Shown here one piece after another: positions 44,630-57,423 of a DNA stretch of 64,000 nt (its first letter is position 1; each line of letters begins with the position of its first letter). Source of the stretch: Platycnemis pennipes. Lineage: Eukaryota > Arthropoda > Insecta > Odonata > Platycnemididae. Location of the stretch: contig OW121846.1 in NCBI GenBank assembly GCA_933228895.1, positions 5,177,915-5,241,914 of the forward strand. The letters run 5' to 3'. The translations under genes and the position numbers were made by a program. The notes below the pieces were generated by a model, which saw only the letters and a program-made list of their open reading frames with translations, had not been told where the DNA came from and made no database searches.

Positions 44630-47600
44630 AATATGAGGAGTCTGAGAGAAGGATTGCCGATTGCGCCATTTGCCGGAGCAAATTTCAGCATCCGGGCATT
44701 CCGAATCAAAAGCATCCTAAGAGAGAACGGAATGCTGAAGGCGATTGAAGATGAAGAAAGGATTTGGACAAGAACTCGGCGAGCGAGGCGGAAGAGATCA
44801 AGGCGATAAACACAGCTGGAGTTGCCGATAGTCACATTGAATATCTGAAGCAAAAATCTGCCTTAGCGATGCTTAAAAATTTAGAAGAAAACTTCATGAA
44901 GAAAGGAGTACGGTGGAAGTTGTTCCTGAGAAGAAAATTATCAGAGATGAAATACGCAAATAATTATCAATTAATTGAACACTTCACCAAAATGGAAAGA
45001 ATTTTCACAGAATTAAAGAAGCTGATGCTGAACTAAGTGAAGAGGAGGTTAATTACGTATTATTAACTTTGCCCCATTTGTATGAAGGCATTATCACCAG
45101 CGTTATAAACCCTGGAAAAATTGAAGTTAGATTTCGTGAAGAACAGATTAATTGGAGAAGAAGAAAAGAAAAAGAAAAATTCGGAGGAGTCAGGAAGCAT
45201 GCGAGATGCGTTTTCTTGCTTCATTTGTTGCAAAGTAGACACACAAAGTACCAGTGTAGAGGACGTGAATACAACGACGCCAGAGGGCGTGGATGCTACA
45301 GACCCAGAGAATGAAAAGCGAAAATCGGTGAAATCAAGGGCGCGGGTACAATAGTTCCGGACGAGGAAGGTGGTCAAATGCCGTGGAGAGGAATGAATCA
45401 CAAGATCTAGCCTTTGTGTGTGAAAAAGGTAATGGTGGTGAAAAGGTTATAAACAAGGAATCTCTAGAGTGGTGCATAGACTCTGGGTGCTCTGACCATT
45501 TAGTTAGGTAACAATAAGGCGGTGTTTAGGGATTACTTTGATCTTAAAGTAGCTAAAATTATAGCGGTCGCTAAAGATGGAGTGACTCTAAAAGCAATAG
45601 GGATTGGTAATGTTGAAGTTAAATGTTTTGTAGGAAATACTATGTACTAATTGTACGATCAAGGAAGTGTATTACGTACCGGAACTTACAAGGTCTGTGT
45701 CAAAAATGGAACATAGTGGATTTAATGTTACATTTTGTAAAGGAATATTTAAGAGTATTTAAACATTGCAAACTTGTTATGGTAGGAAATGCAAATGGTA
45801 ACTTATACACGATTGAAAGTAAGATTGATTATAAGAGTTGTTGCTATTCTGTGACTAAAGATGCGTGGCTAAATGGTGGCGCAGACCTTTTGGTCATTTG
45901 GGCGTGAGGAATATAAACGTTTTAGTTCAAAAGAACTTAGTGAAAGGCTTAAATTGTTTAAAAAGTAAGAGATTAGAGAGCACGTTATGTGAGCCATGTT
46001 TATTAGGAAAGATGACAAGACAACATTTTAACAGGTCATGATATAGAGCAAGTAAACCATTAGATTCAGTGAATACAGAAGTTAGTGGGCCAATCACTCC
46101 GACCAGTAGAGAAGGTCATAGATATTTTTAGCATTTATTGATGATTCTACAGATTTTGTCATGGTATATTTAACTACACGTAAGTCCGAGGTATTTGAAA
46201 AAATTTAAGAATATTATTCTCTTGCAACTAAGCATTTCAATGCTAACTTGTTAAGCTTCGTTCAGATAATGGCAAAGAATAGGTATCAGGGGAATTCTAA
46301 AGATTTTGTGCTCAAAAAGGTATATCAACAGTACCATATAACCCAGAAATGAATGGTGTAGCAGAGCGCATGAATCGAACGTTGATGGAGAAAGCCAGAA
46401 CAATATTACTAGAGTCAGCCTTAGGCAAAGACTTTTGGGGAGATGCTATATTATATTCTGCTCATGTCACCAAGCCAAGAAGTCCGTCATTAGGAAAAGA
46501 GGTAACTGTAAGTGAAATGTGGACTGGCAGAAATCCTGACGTTTCAAATATGCGAGTTTTTTGCTGTACTGCTTATAATTATGTACCTAATGCGCAAGGA
46601 CAAAAATTAAGACAATATGGGTAAGAGAATGATTATGATAGGATATAGTATTTCAGGATATAGACTCTTCGATGAAGAAACTAACAAAGTAGAGATTGCA
46701 AGAAATGTGGTATTCAGTGAAAGCTTAAAAGAAGAGCAATTAGTATAGGTACTCACCATCTGACATTGGAGAAAGTTCTACACACGAAAGAGGGAGAACT
46801 GAAGATCATACTAATAAGGAAAAGGAGCAGGAAAGAGACGAACCAGAAATTAGTGAAAGAAGCAAAGAACAGTCTGGTACAGAAGAAAGTGTCAAAGAAA
46901 ACCGGTCATGGAAGAATGGGAAAAAGAGAGGGTTAAAAGAAGCACAAAAACACCTAAATGGCTAGAGGAATATGAGATAAATTTGAGTGAGAAGGATGAT
47001 GACACTCTATTTCCTTTATCGACAGATGGAAGAAATGGAAGACAACCCAGATTGGAAAGTTGATGTAAATGAAGAATTTACGAGTTTTAGAAGAAAGTCA
47101 AACCTGGAAGGTTTTACCAAAACCAAAGAAAGAAAAACTGTTGGATACTAAATGGGTTTTTACAAATAAATATATAGGAAAAAGGGAAATATATACGGCT
47201 AGACTTGTAGTACGTGGTTTTCAACAAAAACAAGATTTGGGAGATACTATCTCTCCTGTGTTGAAGTAACAGATTTTAAGAATATTGTTGTCTGTTGCTG
47301 AGCATAGAAATTACCAAATTCACCAGCTATGTGTGAAAGGAGCATTTTTATACGGAGATATAAATTAATGTGTGTATTCAAAGCCACCAGAAGAATTAGA
47401 AGTACCTGATGGACAGATTTTAAAATTGAATAAATCATTTGTAAATGGATTGAAGAAGTCCCCCAAGTATTGGTATGAAAATTTTAATAAAACAATAAAG
47501 GAATATGGATTTAGAAGAACCGAAAATGACTGCTGTTTGTATATTATGGGAGATGTGTACTTATTACTGTACGTAGATGATATGCTGATACTCGGAGGTG

Positions 47601-47664
47601 AGTCACTAGAGATAGCAAAAGTAAAAGAATTTCTTCAGGAAAATTTAAGATAAAGGGCATTGGC
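44630..47664 (+). pseudogene. Copia gag-pol, 5' part
   Basis: In order: gag (IAPFAGANFSIRAFRIKSIL near 44665; MLKNLEENFMKKG and KLSEMKYANNYQLIEHFTKM, 44860-45000; LPHLYEGIITSV, 45070); a damaged zinc knuckle (CFICCKVDT, about 45210); protease with WCIDSGCSDHLV (about 45470); a degraded integrase whose end is clear (STVPYNPEMNGVAERMNRTL, 46325-46385); then reverse transcriptase (WKVLPKPKKEKLLDTKWVFT, LVVRGFQQK, VKGAFLYGDI, SPKYWYENF) with the catalytic YVDD at 47570-47581. Frames shift many times and stops are frequent. It breaks off in the connection region at about 47665 where element X begins; the remainder is at 62384-63120. Confidence 0.87.
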
Positions 47665-47848
47665 AAAGGCCATACGGCAGATTAATCTTGCTGTAATATT
47701 GTGACAACATTATTTCGTAATATGGCAATATTGTACCAAGGTTAAATTTGCAAGGTGTAACCTTGTGGTAACATTGCTGCAAGGTCACTAATGCACGTTT
47801 TCCAACCTTGCCGCAAGGTTAGGACGTAATATTATTGCAAGGTTATGG

Positions 47849-48398
47849 GGTTCCACGTCAAGTCGTGACCGTACATCTGGTAACCGGCATCTCGTGAACG
47901 GACACCGCATACATTTGGTAACCAGACAAGTCGGAACTTACTATTTCGTAAACCCGACAACTAGTATACGGTCATTTGGTAACCGGAAGTGCAGAAAACG
48001 ACTATTGGAGAGTATGAGAATCATCCATATCAAATTAATAATGACGCGTGGCTGTATATATGGCTCAAATGTATGGCTTCTGTGCAGTAAGTAAAATATT
48101 TTAAGCAACATAAACATTTGGATATAAATATCACACCATCAATGAAACAAAAGGATGTTGACGAAATCTGGCCCCAAAAACATGGGAAGAAAACTTTTAT
48201 AACACGGTAGAATAAAGACGGCAATTTGTATGCCGGCGGGCAGCCAGGGGGGGCTGTACTCTGAGAAAACCGTCATATCTCGGGAACTGTGGTGAGTGGA
48301 GGCAAACTGCTAACGGTATTCGATACGAACATGATAAAACTTAGACACTGCAAGGACTGCACTGAGGCCGGCGTGCCGCACTGGGCCGGTATTATTAC
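47849..48398. repeat. Element Y, left inverted arm (about 550 bp)
   Basis: This arm matches 60748-61305 in inverted orientation over about 550 bp, with only a few differences and one 8-bp gap seen (the left lacks ATCCCGTC). A 64-codon frame occurs identically in both arms. The outer 130 bp carry repeated GGTAACC-type units (TGGTAACCGG, TGGTAACCAG, CGTAAACCCG) at about 30-bp steps. The outer end reads GGTTCCACGTCAAGTCG; flanking 8-mers are GGTTATGG and GGTTGTAG. Confidence 0.88.
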
Positions 48399-48990
48399 AT
48401 CTACATCTACATGCAAGCCCCCCAAGTGTGAGGCAGGGGGTGAACTCTCACCAAACATGCACTACATATCATGCATAAAACAGGATTAGTACTTGTATAG
48501 GTACTGTTCAAAACTACGCTATTTCATTAATCACACAATTTTATTAATCACACATTAATTCACAAATTACGCAAACTGTTAAAATGTAGACTTAATTTTT
48601 TGTACAAATACCAAGACGATCTCTTTCCTGAAGACACTAAGGGCATTTTACGAAACCCGACATACTACGGGAGGCTAGATCATGAGAAAAAAATGAGAGA
48701 AATAGACTGCAGAACGTACAGTTTTAAAATGTCATTTTTCCGCGAACAATAACAGACCATAACAACTGTAAATGACACTGTACAGTTTGGTTTGTCGTCA
48801 GGTAGTGTAGCTGTTTAGTTTATTATCTTAGTACATCTACATCTACATAATACCTTTCCAGACACCATACAGGTGTGTGGCAGGGGGTGAACTCTCACCA
48901 AACATGCACTACATATCATGCATAAAAAAAGGATTAGTACTTGTATAGGTACTGTTCAAAACTACGCTATTTATAAATAGATACCTGCAA
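48399..48990. repeat. Cluster of LINE 3' ends
   Basis: Three LINE fragments lie head to head. A minus-strand tail with stem-loop covers 48399-48560; a plus-strand coding scrap follows at 48568-48790 (FPEDTKGILRNPTYYGRLDH, MREIDCRTYSFKM); a second minus-strand tail covers 48826-48990. The two minus tails share the same inner sequence (GGATTAGTACTTGTATAGG) and belong to one subfamily, here called C. All are 5'-truncated. Confidence 0.75.
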
Positions 48991-49746
48991 TTTAATGCCT
49001 GCTTACTAAGATGCTATCGAATACTAACAGCACGTGTCGTTTGTTCTCCATGATTGTTTTTGATCCGTATGCATTTTCACAGTTGTCAATTACTCTAGCA
49101 CTTAATATTTCTATCACTTGTAGCATATCTGAAGGTAGTGAGTGCATGTTTCTATGTAGGCATGGCTGTCATTCGATTGTCTTGCTGTTTAATTAGCTTT
49201 GTTGTGTATAGCGTAGTACATGATTGTGAGAAATCACTCCAGAACAGTTACAGGATAGCTCTAAAGCCTTTTTGTCATACGTGAGGTAAGTTCTAGGCAA
49301 TAGATCAACAAGCAACACTAAGAAACTAAAAAGGTGAAACAGTATCAAGCCATTTGGACAAAGCTAACTTGTAAAACTACTACTTTAAAAGGGTTTTCAA
49401 TGATTCATTTGAGAATACATAAAACCAGGGATGTGACCCGAAAAGGCACTTTACGTTTCGTGCCGTACCTGGGAGGCACCCGAACTCGGAGTCCGAGCCT
49501 CGGCTTCGAAGGAGACCCTACCCTTCACCACGGGTCACCACCAACTGACCAGTCACACTATAGTTTATTTCTTCTTTAAGTTAAACATAAATCACAAAGC
49601 TATGTTCGTCTTTGTGTTGCACTAGTCACGCTGATGAAAATGGTTTTTTCATCGCAGTCATACGATAGATATTAACCAATTTACATGCTTTAGTAATTTA
49701 ATGTACATTAAACTGGCTTGGTTTACTAATGCACGTAAAATGGTTC
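48991..49746. other. Unassigned stretch within element Y
   Basis: No gene or element is recognised. A GC-rich patch at 49470-49540 carries CCGAACTCGGAGTCCGAGCC, a small palindrome. Confidence 0.4.
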
Positions 49747-50328
49747 TATCTACATCTACATCTACACGATACCCTGCAAGCCACCGCGAGGGTGTGTGGC
49801 AGGGGGTGAATATCACCAAGCATGCACTACTAACATGCAAGCAAGCAACTAAAGGGTCTCATGCAACTAGATTGTTAGTATCTATAGTATATAAGGGGTT
49901 AATACATGCATCATGCACTACAGAATACTCTAAAATATTTCCTCTTCCTATCCCTTTCCTATGCTGCCTATTCTGTTCTCTTATAGTACGGGGAAAAATG
50001 CCAATTGAATCTATCTGTACGACAATCTATCTCTGTAATCTTATTTATCTGGTCGAATCTAGCATAATACGCTGGTGTTTTTAATATGTGCCTAACATCT
50101 TCAGTAAAGCTATCCGATTGAAATTTCTCTAATAGATTTAATCTGAACTTTAACCTACGCACTGATAATGATTCCCACCCTAATTCTTGTATTAATTCTG
50201 ATACACTACTCAACCTATCGTAACACCTTTTGACGAACCTAGCTGCTCTACGCTGCACACTGTCTGGTTCTCTCATCAAACCTAATTCATTAGGATTCCA
50301 TACACTGGCTGCATACTCAAGGTGGGGC

Positions 50329-51345
50329 CTAACTATTTCGATTTCGAACTAACGATTTCGTGTCCTCTTCATTTGATATACCCCTGTACACCACCGCATC
50401 GTCTGCAAAAAGTCTAAGGTTACTACTAACTACGGTACCCAAATCGTTTATGCATAAAAGAAATAGAAGCGGACCTACTACGCTACCCTGGGGAACTCCC
50501 GATGTGACTTCGATTGTGTCCGACATGATACCATCTATGACAACCCTCTGCTCTCGCCCACTTAAGAATTCTTTTACCCAACATACAACGTCTTTATTTA
50601 TACCAAAACTCTCTGACTTCAAGATTAATTTCTCATGAGGAACTTTATCGAAAGCCTTTTTAAAATCTAAAAATATCGCATCAACTTCAGTACTGCTTTC
50701 GCCGTGGACTAAAATATCGTGTACGAATAAAGCTAATTGTGTCTCGCAAGATCTACCTTTCCGGAACCCATGCTGGCTGTTTATGAGTAATCCCTGACTA
50801 TCCAAATGCCCCATGATCGAACTGACTACTATGTGCTCAAATATCTTACAAGAGATTGACGTGAGTGAAATGGGTCTGTAGTTACTAGGTTCTTCCCTAT
50901 CACCGCTTTTAAATATAGGTGTAATGTTAGCTACTTTCCAATCCTTGGGTACTGTGTGGTTCTTTAGTGTTTTATTGAATATTATTTCTAGATAGGGGGC
51001 TATTTCAGAAGCTAATGTTTTATATACTCTGAAAGGAATTTGATCGAGACCTGGTGATTTGTTTTTACTTATGCTTTTTAACTGCTGCTCTATTCCGCGA
51101 CATGAAATGTTCATTTCGGGCATTTGCTCACTGAAAGTGTTCGGCGGTGGTTCCACTGCGTTTTGTGACGATGAGTTGAATACACTTTGGAAGAAGGTGT
51201 TTAAAGTATTGGATTTTTCTACACTGCTGGTGACTCTGATTCCTTTATCGTTCTTAAGTGTGTGCACAGTGGACTTATTTCCCTGAAGCTCTCTCACATA
51301 TGACCAAAACGCTTTAGGATTGCTATCTAAATATTCTCCTAACAT
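50329..51345 (-). pseudogene. LINE B reverse transcriptase, tandem unit 1
   Basis: A 338-codon open frame covers the pre-domain MLGEYLDSNPKAFWSYVREL to the catalytic FADDAVVYRG. Motifs include RGIEQQLKSISKNKSPGLDQ, GDREEPSNYRPISLTSISC, GFRKGRSCETQL, FLDFKKAFDKVPHEK and VTSGVPQGSVVGPLLFLL. After EEDTKSL the frame runs into VRNRNS and stops, because of the shared deletion that removes the thumb region. The catalytic centre is intact, but the missing C-terminal region makes activity unlikely. It is nearly identical to unit 2. Confidence 0.88.
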
Positions 51346-52140
51346 CTTGCTCTTGAAATGTGATAATGCTTGCCGACATGATTTCCTTGCTAATGCTCTC
51401 GATTTTTTATAGTTTTGAACTAGCTCATTTTTTTCCTCTACCGATAGACCCGTCTGGCATTTTTCATCTTAGCGTGGCATACCCTTTGTCGCTTTAGTGA
51501 TTTCCTAACCTCCGCGTTATACCACCTTGGCTCTGTATTATCACTAATATATTTACTTGGTATGTATTTATGAACAGCGTTACGGGTGACCTCAAGAAAT
51601 TCTCTCCACGAATCCTATGTATTTAATCCTTTGCTTTGTTCGCTGAATACATTAAACGCTTCCCTTAATTCCTCTTTCATACCGTCGTAATTTGCCTTGC
51701 CAAATAAGTATACCCTCCTCCTTGGTTTATAATGTCTTTCAAGGCCTACAATAAATTTCGCATGCACTATTTTATGGTCACTAATTCCTGTCTGTAACTG
51801 TATTTAGAACTCTCTCGGGTATATTTGTTGCTAATAAGTCTAGAATGTTGTTTCCCCTGGTCGGCTCTGTTACTAATAATACGCTGGTTTTTTTAATATG
51901 TGCCTAACATCTTCAGTAAAGCTATCCGATTGAAAGTTCTCCAATATATTTAATCTGGACTTTAACCTACGCTCTGATAATGATTCCCGCCCTAATTCTT
52001 GTATTAATTCTGATACACTGCTCAACCTATCGTAACAACTTTTGACGAACCTAGCTGCTCTACGCTGCACACTGTCTAGTTCTCTCATCAAACCTAATTC
52101 ATTAGGATTCCATACACTGGCTGCATACTCAAGGTGGGGC

Positions 52141-53157
52141 CTAACTATTTCGATTTCGAACTAACGATTTCGTGTCCTCTTCATTTGATATACCCCTGTA
52201 CACCACCGCATCGTCTGCAAAAAGTCTAAGGTTACTACTAACTACGGTACCCAAATCGTTTATGCATAAAAGAAATAGAAGCGGACCTACTACGCTACCC
52301 TGGGGAACTCCCGATGTGACTTCGATTGTGTCCGACATGATACCATCTATGACAACCCTCTGCTCTCGCCCACTTAAGAATTCTTTTACCCAACATACAA
52401 CGTCTTTATTTATACCAAAACTCTCTGACTTCAAGATTAATTTCTCATGAGGAACTTTATCGAAAGCCTTTTTAAAATCTAAAAATATCGCATCAACTTC
52501 AGTACTGCTTTCGCCGTGGACTAAAATATCGTGTACGAATAAAGCTAATTGTGTCTCGCAAGATCTACCTTTCCGGAACCCATGCTGGCTGTTTATGAGT
52601 AATCCCTGACTATCCAAATGCCCCATGATCGAACTGACTACTATGTGCTCAAATATCTTACAAGAGATTGACGTGAGTGAAATGGGTCTGTAGTTACTAG
52701 GTTCTTCCCTATCACCGCTTTTAAATATAGGTGTAATGTTAGCTACTTTCCAATCCTTGGGTACTGTGTGGTTCTTTAGTGTTTTATTGAATATTATTTC
52801 TAGATAGGGGGCTATTTCAGAAGCTAATGTTTTATATACTCTGAAAGGAATTTGATCGAGACCTGGTGATTTGTTTTTACTTATGCTTTTTAACTGCTGC
52901 TCTATTCCGCGACATGAAATGTTCATTTCGGGCATTTGCTCACTGAAAGTGTTCGGCGGTGGTTCCACTGCGTTTTGTGACGATGAGTTGAATACACTTT
53001 GGAAGAAGGTGTTTAAAGTATTGGATTTTTCTACACTGCTGGTGACTCTGATTTCTTTATCGTTCTTAAGTGTGTGCACAGTGGACTTATTTCCCTGAAG
53101 CTCTCTCACATATGACCAAAACGCTTTAGGATTGCTATCTAAATATTCTCCTAACAT
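52141..53157 (-). pseudogene. LINE B reverse transcriptase, tandem unit 2
   Basis: This open frame is identical to that of 50329-51345 except for one residue seen (KNDKEIRV here, KNDKGIRV there). It lies exactly 1812 bp downstream. Such identity points to a very recent duplication of the whole unit, or to an assembly artefact. Confidence 0.88.
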
Positions 53158-53684
53158 CTTGCTCTTGAAATGTGATAATGCTTGCCGACATGATTTCCTT
53201 GCTAATGCTCTCGATTTTTTATAGTTTTGAACTAGCTCATTTTTTTCCTCTACCGATAGACCCGTCTGGCATTTTTCATCTTAGCGTGGCATACCCTTTG
53301 TCGCTTTAGTGATTTCCTAACCTCCGCGTTATACCACCTTGGCTCTGTATTATCACTAATATATTTACTTGGTATGTATTTATGAACAGCGTTACGGGTG
53401 ACCTCAAGAAATTCTCTCCACGAATCCTATGTATTTAATCCTTTGCTTTGTTCGCTGAATACATTAAACGCTTCCCTTAATTCCTCTTTCATACCGTCGT
53501 AATTTGCCTTGCCAAATAAGTATACCCTCCTCCTTGGTTTATAATGTCTTTCAAGGCCTACAATAAATTTCGCATGCACTATTTTATGGTCACTAATTCC
53601 TGTCTGTAACTGTATTTAGAACTCTCTCGGGTATATTTGTTGCTAATAAGTCTAGAATGTTGTTTCCCCTGGTCGGCTCTGTTA

Positions 53685-54480
53685 CTAATAATACGCTGGT
53701 GTTTTTAATATGTGCCTAACATCTTCAGTAAAGCTATCCGATTGAAAGTTCTCCAATATATTTAATCTGGACTTTAACCTACGCTCTGATAATGATTCCC
53801 GCCCTAATTCTTGTATTAATTCTGATACACTGCTCAACCTATCGTAACAACTTTTGACGAACCTAGCTGCTCTACGCTGCACACTGTCTAGTTCTCTCAT
53901 CAAACCTAATTCATTAGGATTCCATACACTGGCTGCATACTCAAGGTGGGGCCTAACTAGTGAAAAGTAGCATCGCTCTTTTGTCTTCTCATCACATTTC
54001 CCAAGTACTCTTTTTATAAATCCTAGCTTTCTCTTCGCTCGGCCGCATATTTCCCTTATGTGTCTTCCCCACGATAAATCTTTAGTGATTGTTACACCTA
54101 AATATCTTACGGTTTCAAAGTTTTCGATCTTCGTGTTATTAATTCTATAGGATCGCTCTATCCAATTATTCCTCCTCCAAACATTGATAGCTACACACTT
54201 TTTAAGGTTGAGTTGTAACTGCCATTTGTGGCACCACTCTTGAATTGCATCTAAATCCTTGCTAAGTGATTTCGTGTCCTCTTCGTTTGATATACCCCTG
54301 TACACCACCGCATCGTCTGCAAAAAGTCTAAGGTTACTACTAACTACGGTACCCAAATCGTTTATGTATAAAAGAAATAGAAGCGGACCTACTACGCGAC
54401 CCTGGGGAACTCCCGATGTGACTTTGATTGTGTCCGACATGATACCATCTATGACAACCCTCTACTATCGTCCACTTAAG
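53685..54480 (-). pseudogene. LINE B reverse transcriptase, third partial unit
   Basis: The frame (251 codons) begins inside the reverse transcriptase (MSDTIKVTSGVPQGRVVGP), includes FADDAVVYRG and, unlike units 1 and 2, the full C-terminal part: IQEWCHKWQLQLNLKKC, YLGVTITKDLSWGRHI, GFIKRVLGKCDEKTK, VRPHLEYAASVWNP, LDSVQRRAARFVKSCY. Upstream (54480-54640) the sequence jumps to endonuclease-end sequence, so the N-terminal part of the domain is deleted. Confidence 0.85.
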
Positions 54481-54640
54481 AATTCTTTACCAAGAACTCT
54501 TTCGGGTATATTTTTATATAAATCTTGAACCTTGTTTCCCCTGGTTGGTTCTGTTACTAGCTGTTGTAAAGAATGTGACGTAAAGGTGTTCAAAAGTGAT
54601 TTGCAGAGTTCATTATCCTTACCTCCTGTTATTAAACTTA

Positions 54641-57100
54641 GTACATATTACTCTAAATATATCTTCATGATCTAACCTGCCAGACACCCTCGTGGTGACT
54701 CGAAGGGTATTAGTAAATGTGAATTTAATCTGTCGTAGTATGGTTGTATTATTAATACAAATGTAACATCTACGGAGAAATTTTCATTTCTGCCAGAAGA
54801 TTTAATACCTACGATCAGATGTTAATTCCCTACCTAATTCTTCTAATAATTTTGATACACTGCTACACCTATCATACCTTCTTTTGACAATCCTAGCTAC
54901 TATATGCTTGGTCGGTTCCACTGCCACACACCCCCTACGCAAGGGAGATGGATGCACAATAGGTATGCATTTTCTCCATATTCTTATCAATATTTATAAT
55001 ATTGTTATTTTTCATCGTAGAACCACGATTAAAAGATGTACGCACTCGCACAAATATCAGGAGTGCGATAAATACTCTCATTTTTGTAATATGTCGGATT
55101 TATTTTAGTTTAAATTATGCTGCATATGGTTATCTCAACAATTGCAGGGCCCCGTTGCGTGGGTCGAGGATAAGGCTCGCGTCAGGTATTGAAGCTCACG
55201 GAAGGGTTTGTGGATTAGGACCCCCCGAGTTCTCGACTGCCTGTGACTTGTCCCCAGGAAACAGATTTTAACCATGGTTAAATTATTTCCCTGGGGTGTG
55301 ATGGAATACTTTTGAATTTCCATCTCTTCTTTTTCTTATGGTCGGTTCTCTCGATGCATCATGTATATATGTACACTGAGAAATTTCGGACCGTAGACTG
55401 AAATTTAGACTAAATATTTTAACTAAATTTCAGGACAATATTTTCATTGATCACGTTAAAAATATTTTGTGAACTCAAACTTACTACTTACTACGGTAGA
55501 CTGGACCATGATCATAAAATTGGAGATATCGATTGCCGAACTGATAGATTCAAAATGCCCTTACCTAGGACAGTTAGGGATGTGAATAGCTGCAAATATA
55601 TCGAATATTATAAATGCAAGTCTATCAATGGATAGCATAGGTAGTTGCATGTTGGTATAAGGATCTTAAGATATCCCAACTAACAGCATGATTAATCATT
55701 CTTGCTTTACTAATCTTATCTTTTTCTTGTAATGTAATTGCAAAGTTTCAAATAGAATATATTTACTTATCCTTTTCATTCATGATATGTAATGTATGTT
55801 TCATGTGAATTCACGCCTAACCACACACCTTTATGATGGCTTGCAGGGTATTATATAGATGTAGTGTTTTAACGGTGTAGTTCTTTTGCATGTGTTCTTT
55901 CTAATTGATTCACATCTAAGTAATACTCTGAAAGCCACCGAGAGGGTATGTGGCGGGGGATCGAAGATTACCAAACTTGCACTAATGACATTCATCAAAT
56001 AGCTGCAATGATACTACTACATCAACATAATACCCTACAAGTCACCATAAAGGTGTCAGTTACAATCAATACTACATCGAAACATTCTAGGTCTTGGAAC
56101 ATATAAATGTCAGCTTAGTCAAAGGACAAAGTAGAGAGCGAGGATTAAGTGACCAATGTTCAGCATGGCTTCCGGAAGAGCAGATTATGTGAAACTCAAG
56201 TTGCACTACATTCCTACGATACTTTAGCTTCAGGTGAAAATACCCTCCCACTGGATGCTACATTTATTGATTTCAAGGAAGCTTATGACACGGTGCCTCA
56301 TAGCGAGTTACTTGTAAAATTAAAATGAGATTAAAATTAGATATAGTATCTTATATCTTAGTTACGTGCAATAGTGTATGTTTGGTGATATTCACACACT
56401 CGCGGTGGCTCACAGGGTATTGCGTAGATGTACAAGTGTGTGATTCAGTATCCTGATCACAACGTTGTGTGCTCCCTCATCCGTAATTCGCTGACATTCG
56501 TCTACATCTACACGATTCCCTGCAGCCCACCATAAAGATGTGTGGCAGGGGGTGAATCCACAGCCAACATGCATTATACATCATGCATGAAAATGGTTAG
56601 TATTTATATTCAAGTCTAAACTTTAAAAAAAGCATGCAAAATATCCTGTTAGTTTGGTAATCATAAAGTCCCTATGCCAACATGCAAATTTTTTATGCTA
56701 TTGGATATATTTATAACTATTCATATCCCTAATTGTTCGTGAGAAAAGGACATTTTGAATCAGTCAGTTCGGCAATCATTTTCTCTAATTTTGTGATTAT
56801 GGTCCAGTCTACTATAGTAAGTTGAAGTCTTTAACGTCATCAGAGAAAATATTATCATGGAATCTATTTAAGAGATTAATTCTAAATTACAGCCTTCCGT
56901 CTGATAATGATTCTCATTCTAGTTCATCTAATAAGACAGGTAAGTACATGAACTAAAAAACCAATTGATAATTTTCTGAAACGATATGGGTGAAAAACGA
57001 CTGGGGCGAAATAGCACCTTCCAGTGCAAATCAAGCTAATTTGTTGAATTCCTTTTTCCAGAGCTTGTTTCATCAATCTAGACGAGGCGCTATCGATTTG
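54641..57100. repeat. LINE debris field
   Basis: Pieces seen: a plus-strand 3' tail at 54660-54715; a minus-strand coding scrap at 54800-54930 (RIVKRRYDRCSSVSKLLEEL); a plus-strand A-like 3' end at 55384-55865 (RLKFRLNILTKFQDNIF, CRTDRFKMP); minus tails at 55905-55990 and 56020-56060; a plus-strand reverse transcriptase scrap at 56150-56332 (QHGFRKSRLCETQVALHSYD and FIDFKEAYDTVPH); a plus tail at 56370-56435; a minus A-like 3' end at 56497-56945; and an NLLNSFFQSLF scrap near 57035. 54980-55380 is unassigned and includes the palindrome TTAACCATGGTTAA (55269). Confidence 0.7.
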
Positions 57101-57129
57101 TAGTCTGGTCCCGAGGATCGATCGTGGAC

Positions 57130-57170
57130 CTCTGATTTGGCGTCGAGTACATAAATCAGAGGCTACGCCG
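57130..57170. other. Short hairpin
   Basis: CCTCTGATTT and AAATCAGAGG form a 10-bp stem around a loop of about 14 bases. No gene is recognised from 57100 to 57420. Confidence 0.5.
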
Positions 57171-57423
57171 TTTCTGTAAGGACATTGGAGCCTCCTTCGT
57201 TGACCTTCAGCCGTCGCTTCGGTCGTGTAGACACCCTTTAATTTAGGGTAGATGGTAGGGTAGAGAGTAGGTCATGTAGTGGGGTAAATAACTTCTCGAT
57301 GTCAGTCGCTTTATCGGCTAACTTTCATGAAAGCAGAATTGAACCTCAAAATACTTCAGACATGACTACAGCTCTCCCTTGTAGCCTTAATAATAGTCGA
57401 GGTGAAAATATATTTCCGTTGCA

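Larger units (their letters stand above)
49747..54640 (-). mobile_element. LINE B array with 1812-bp tandem duplication
   Basis: The 3' tail of a LINE B is at 49747 (TAGATG-type tail and stem-loop). From about 50063 the sequence repeats with a period of 1812 bp: unit 1 50063-51874, unit 2 51875-53686, then a partial third unit from 53687. Units 1 and 2 share the same internal deletion (after GGGGCCTAACTA) and the same fusion of endonuclease sequence to the region after the reverse transcriptase (GTTACTAATAATACGC at about 51866 and 53678). The third unit lacks the deletion and runs to about 54640 with its own rearranged 5' end. Confidence 0.85.
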
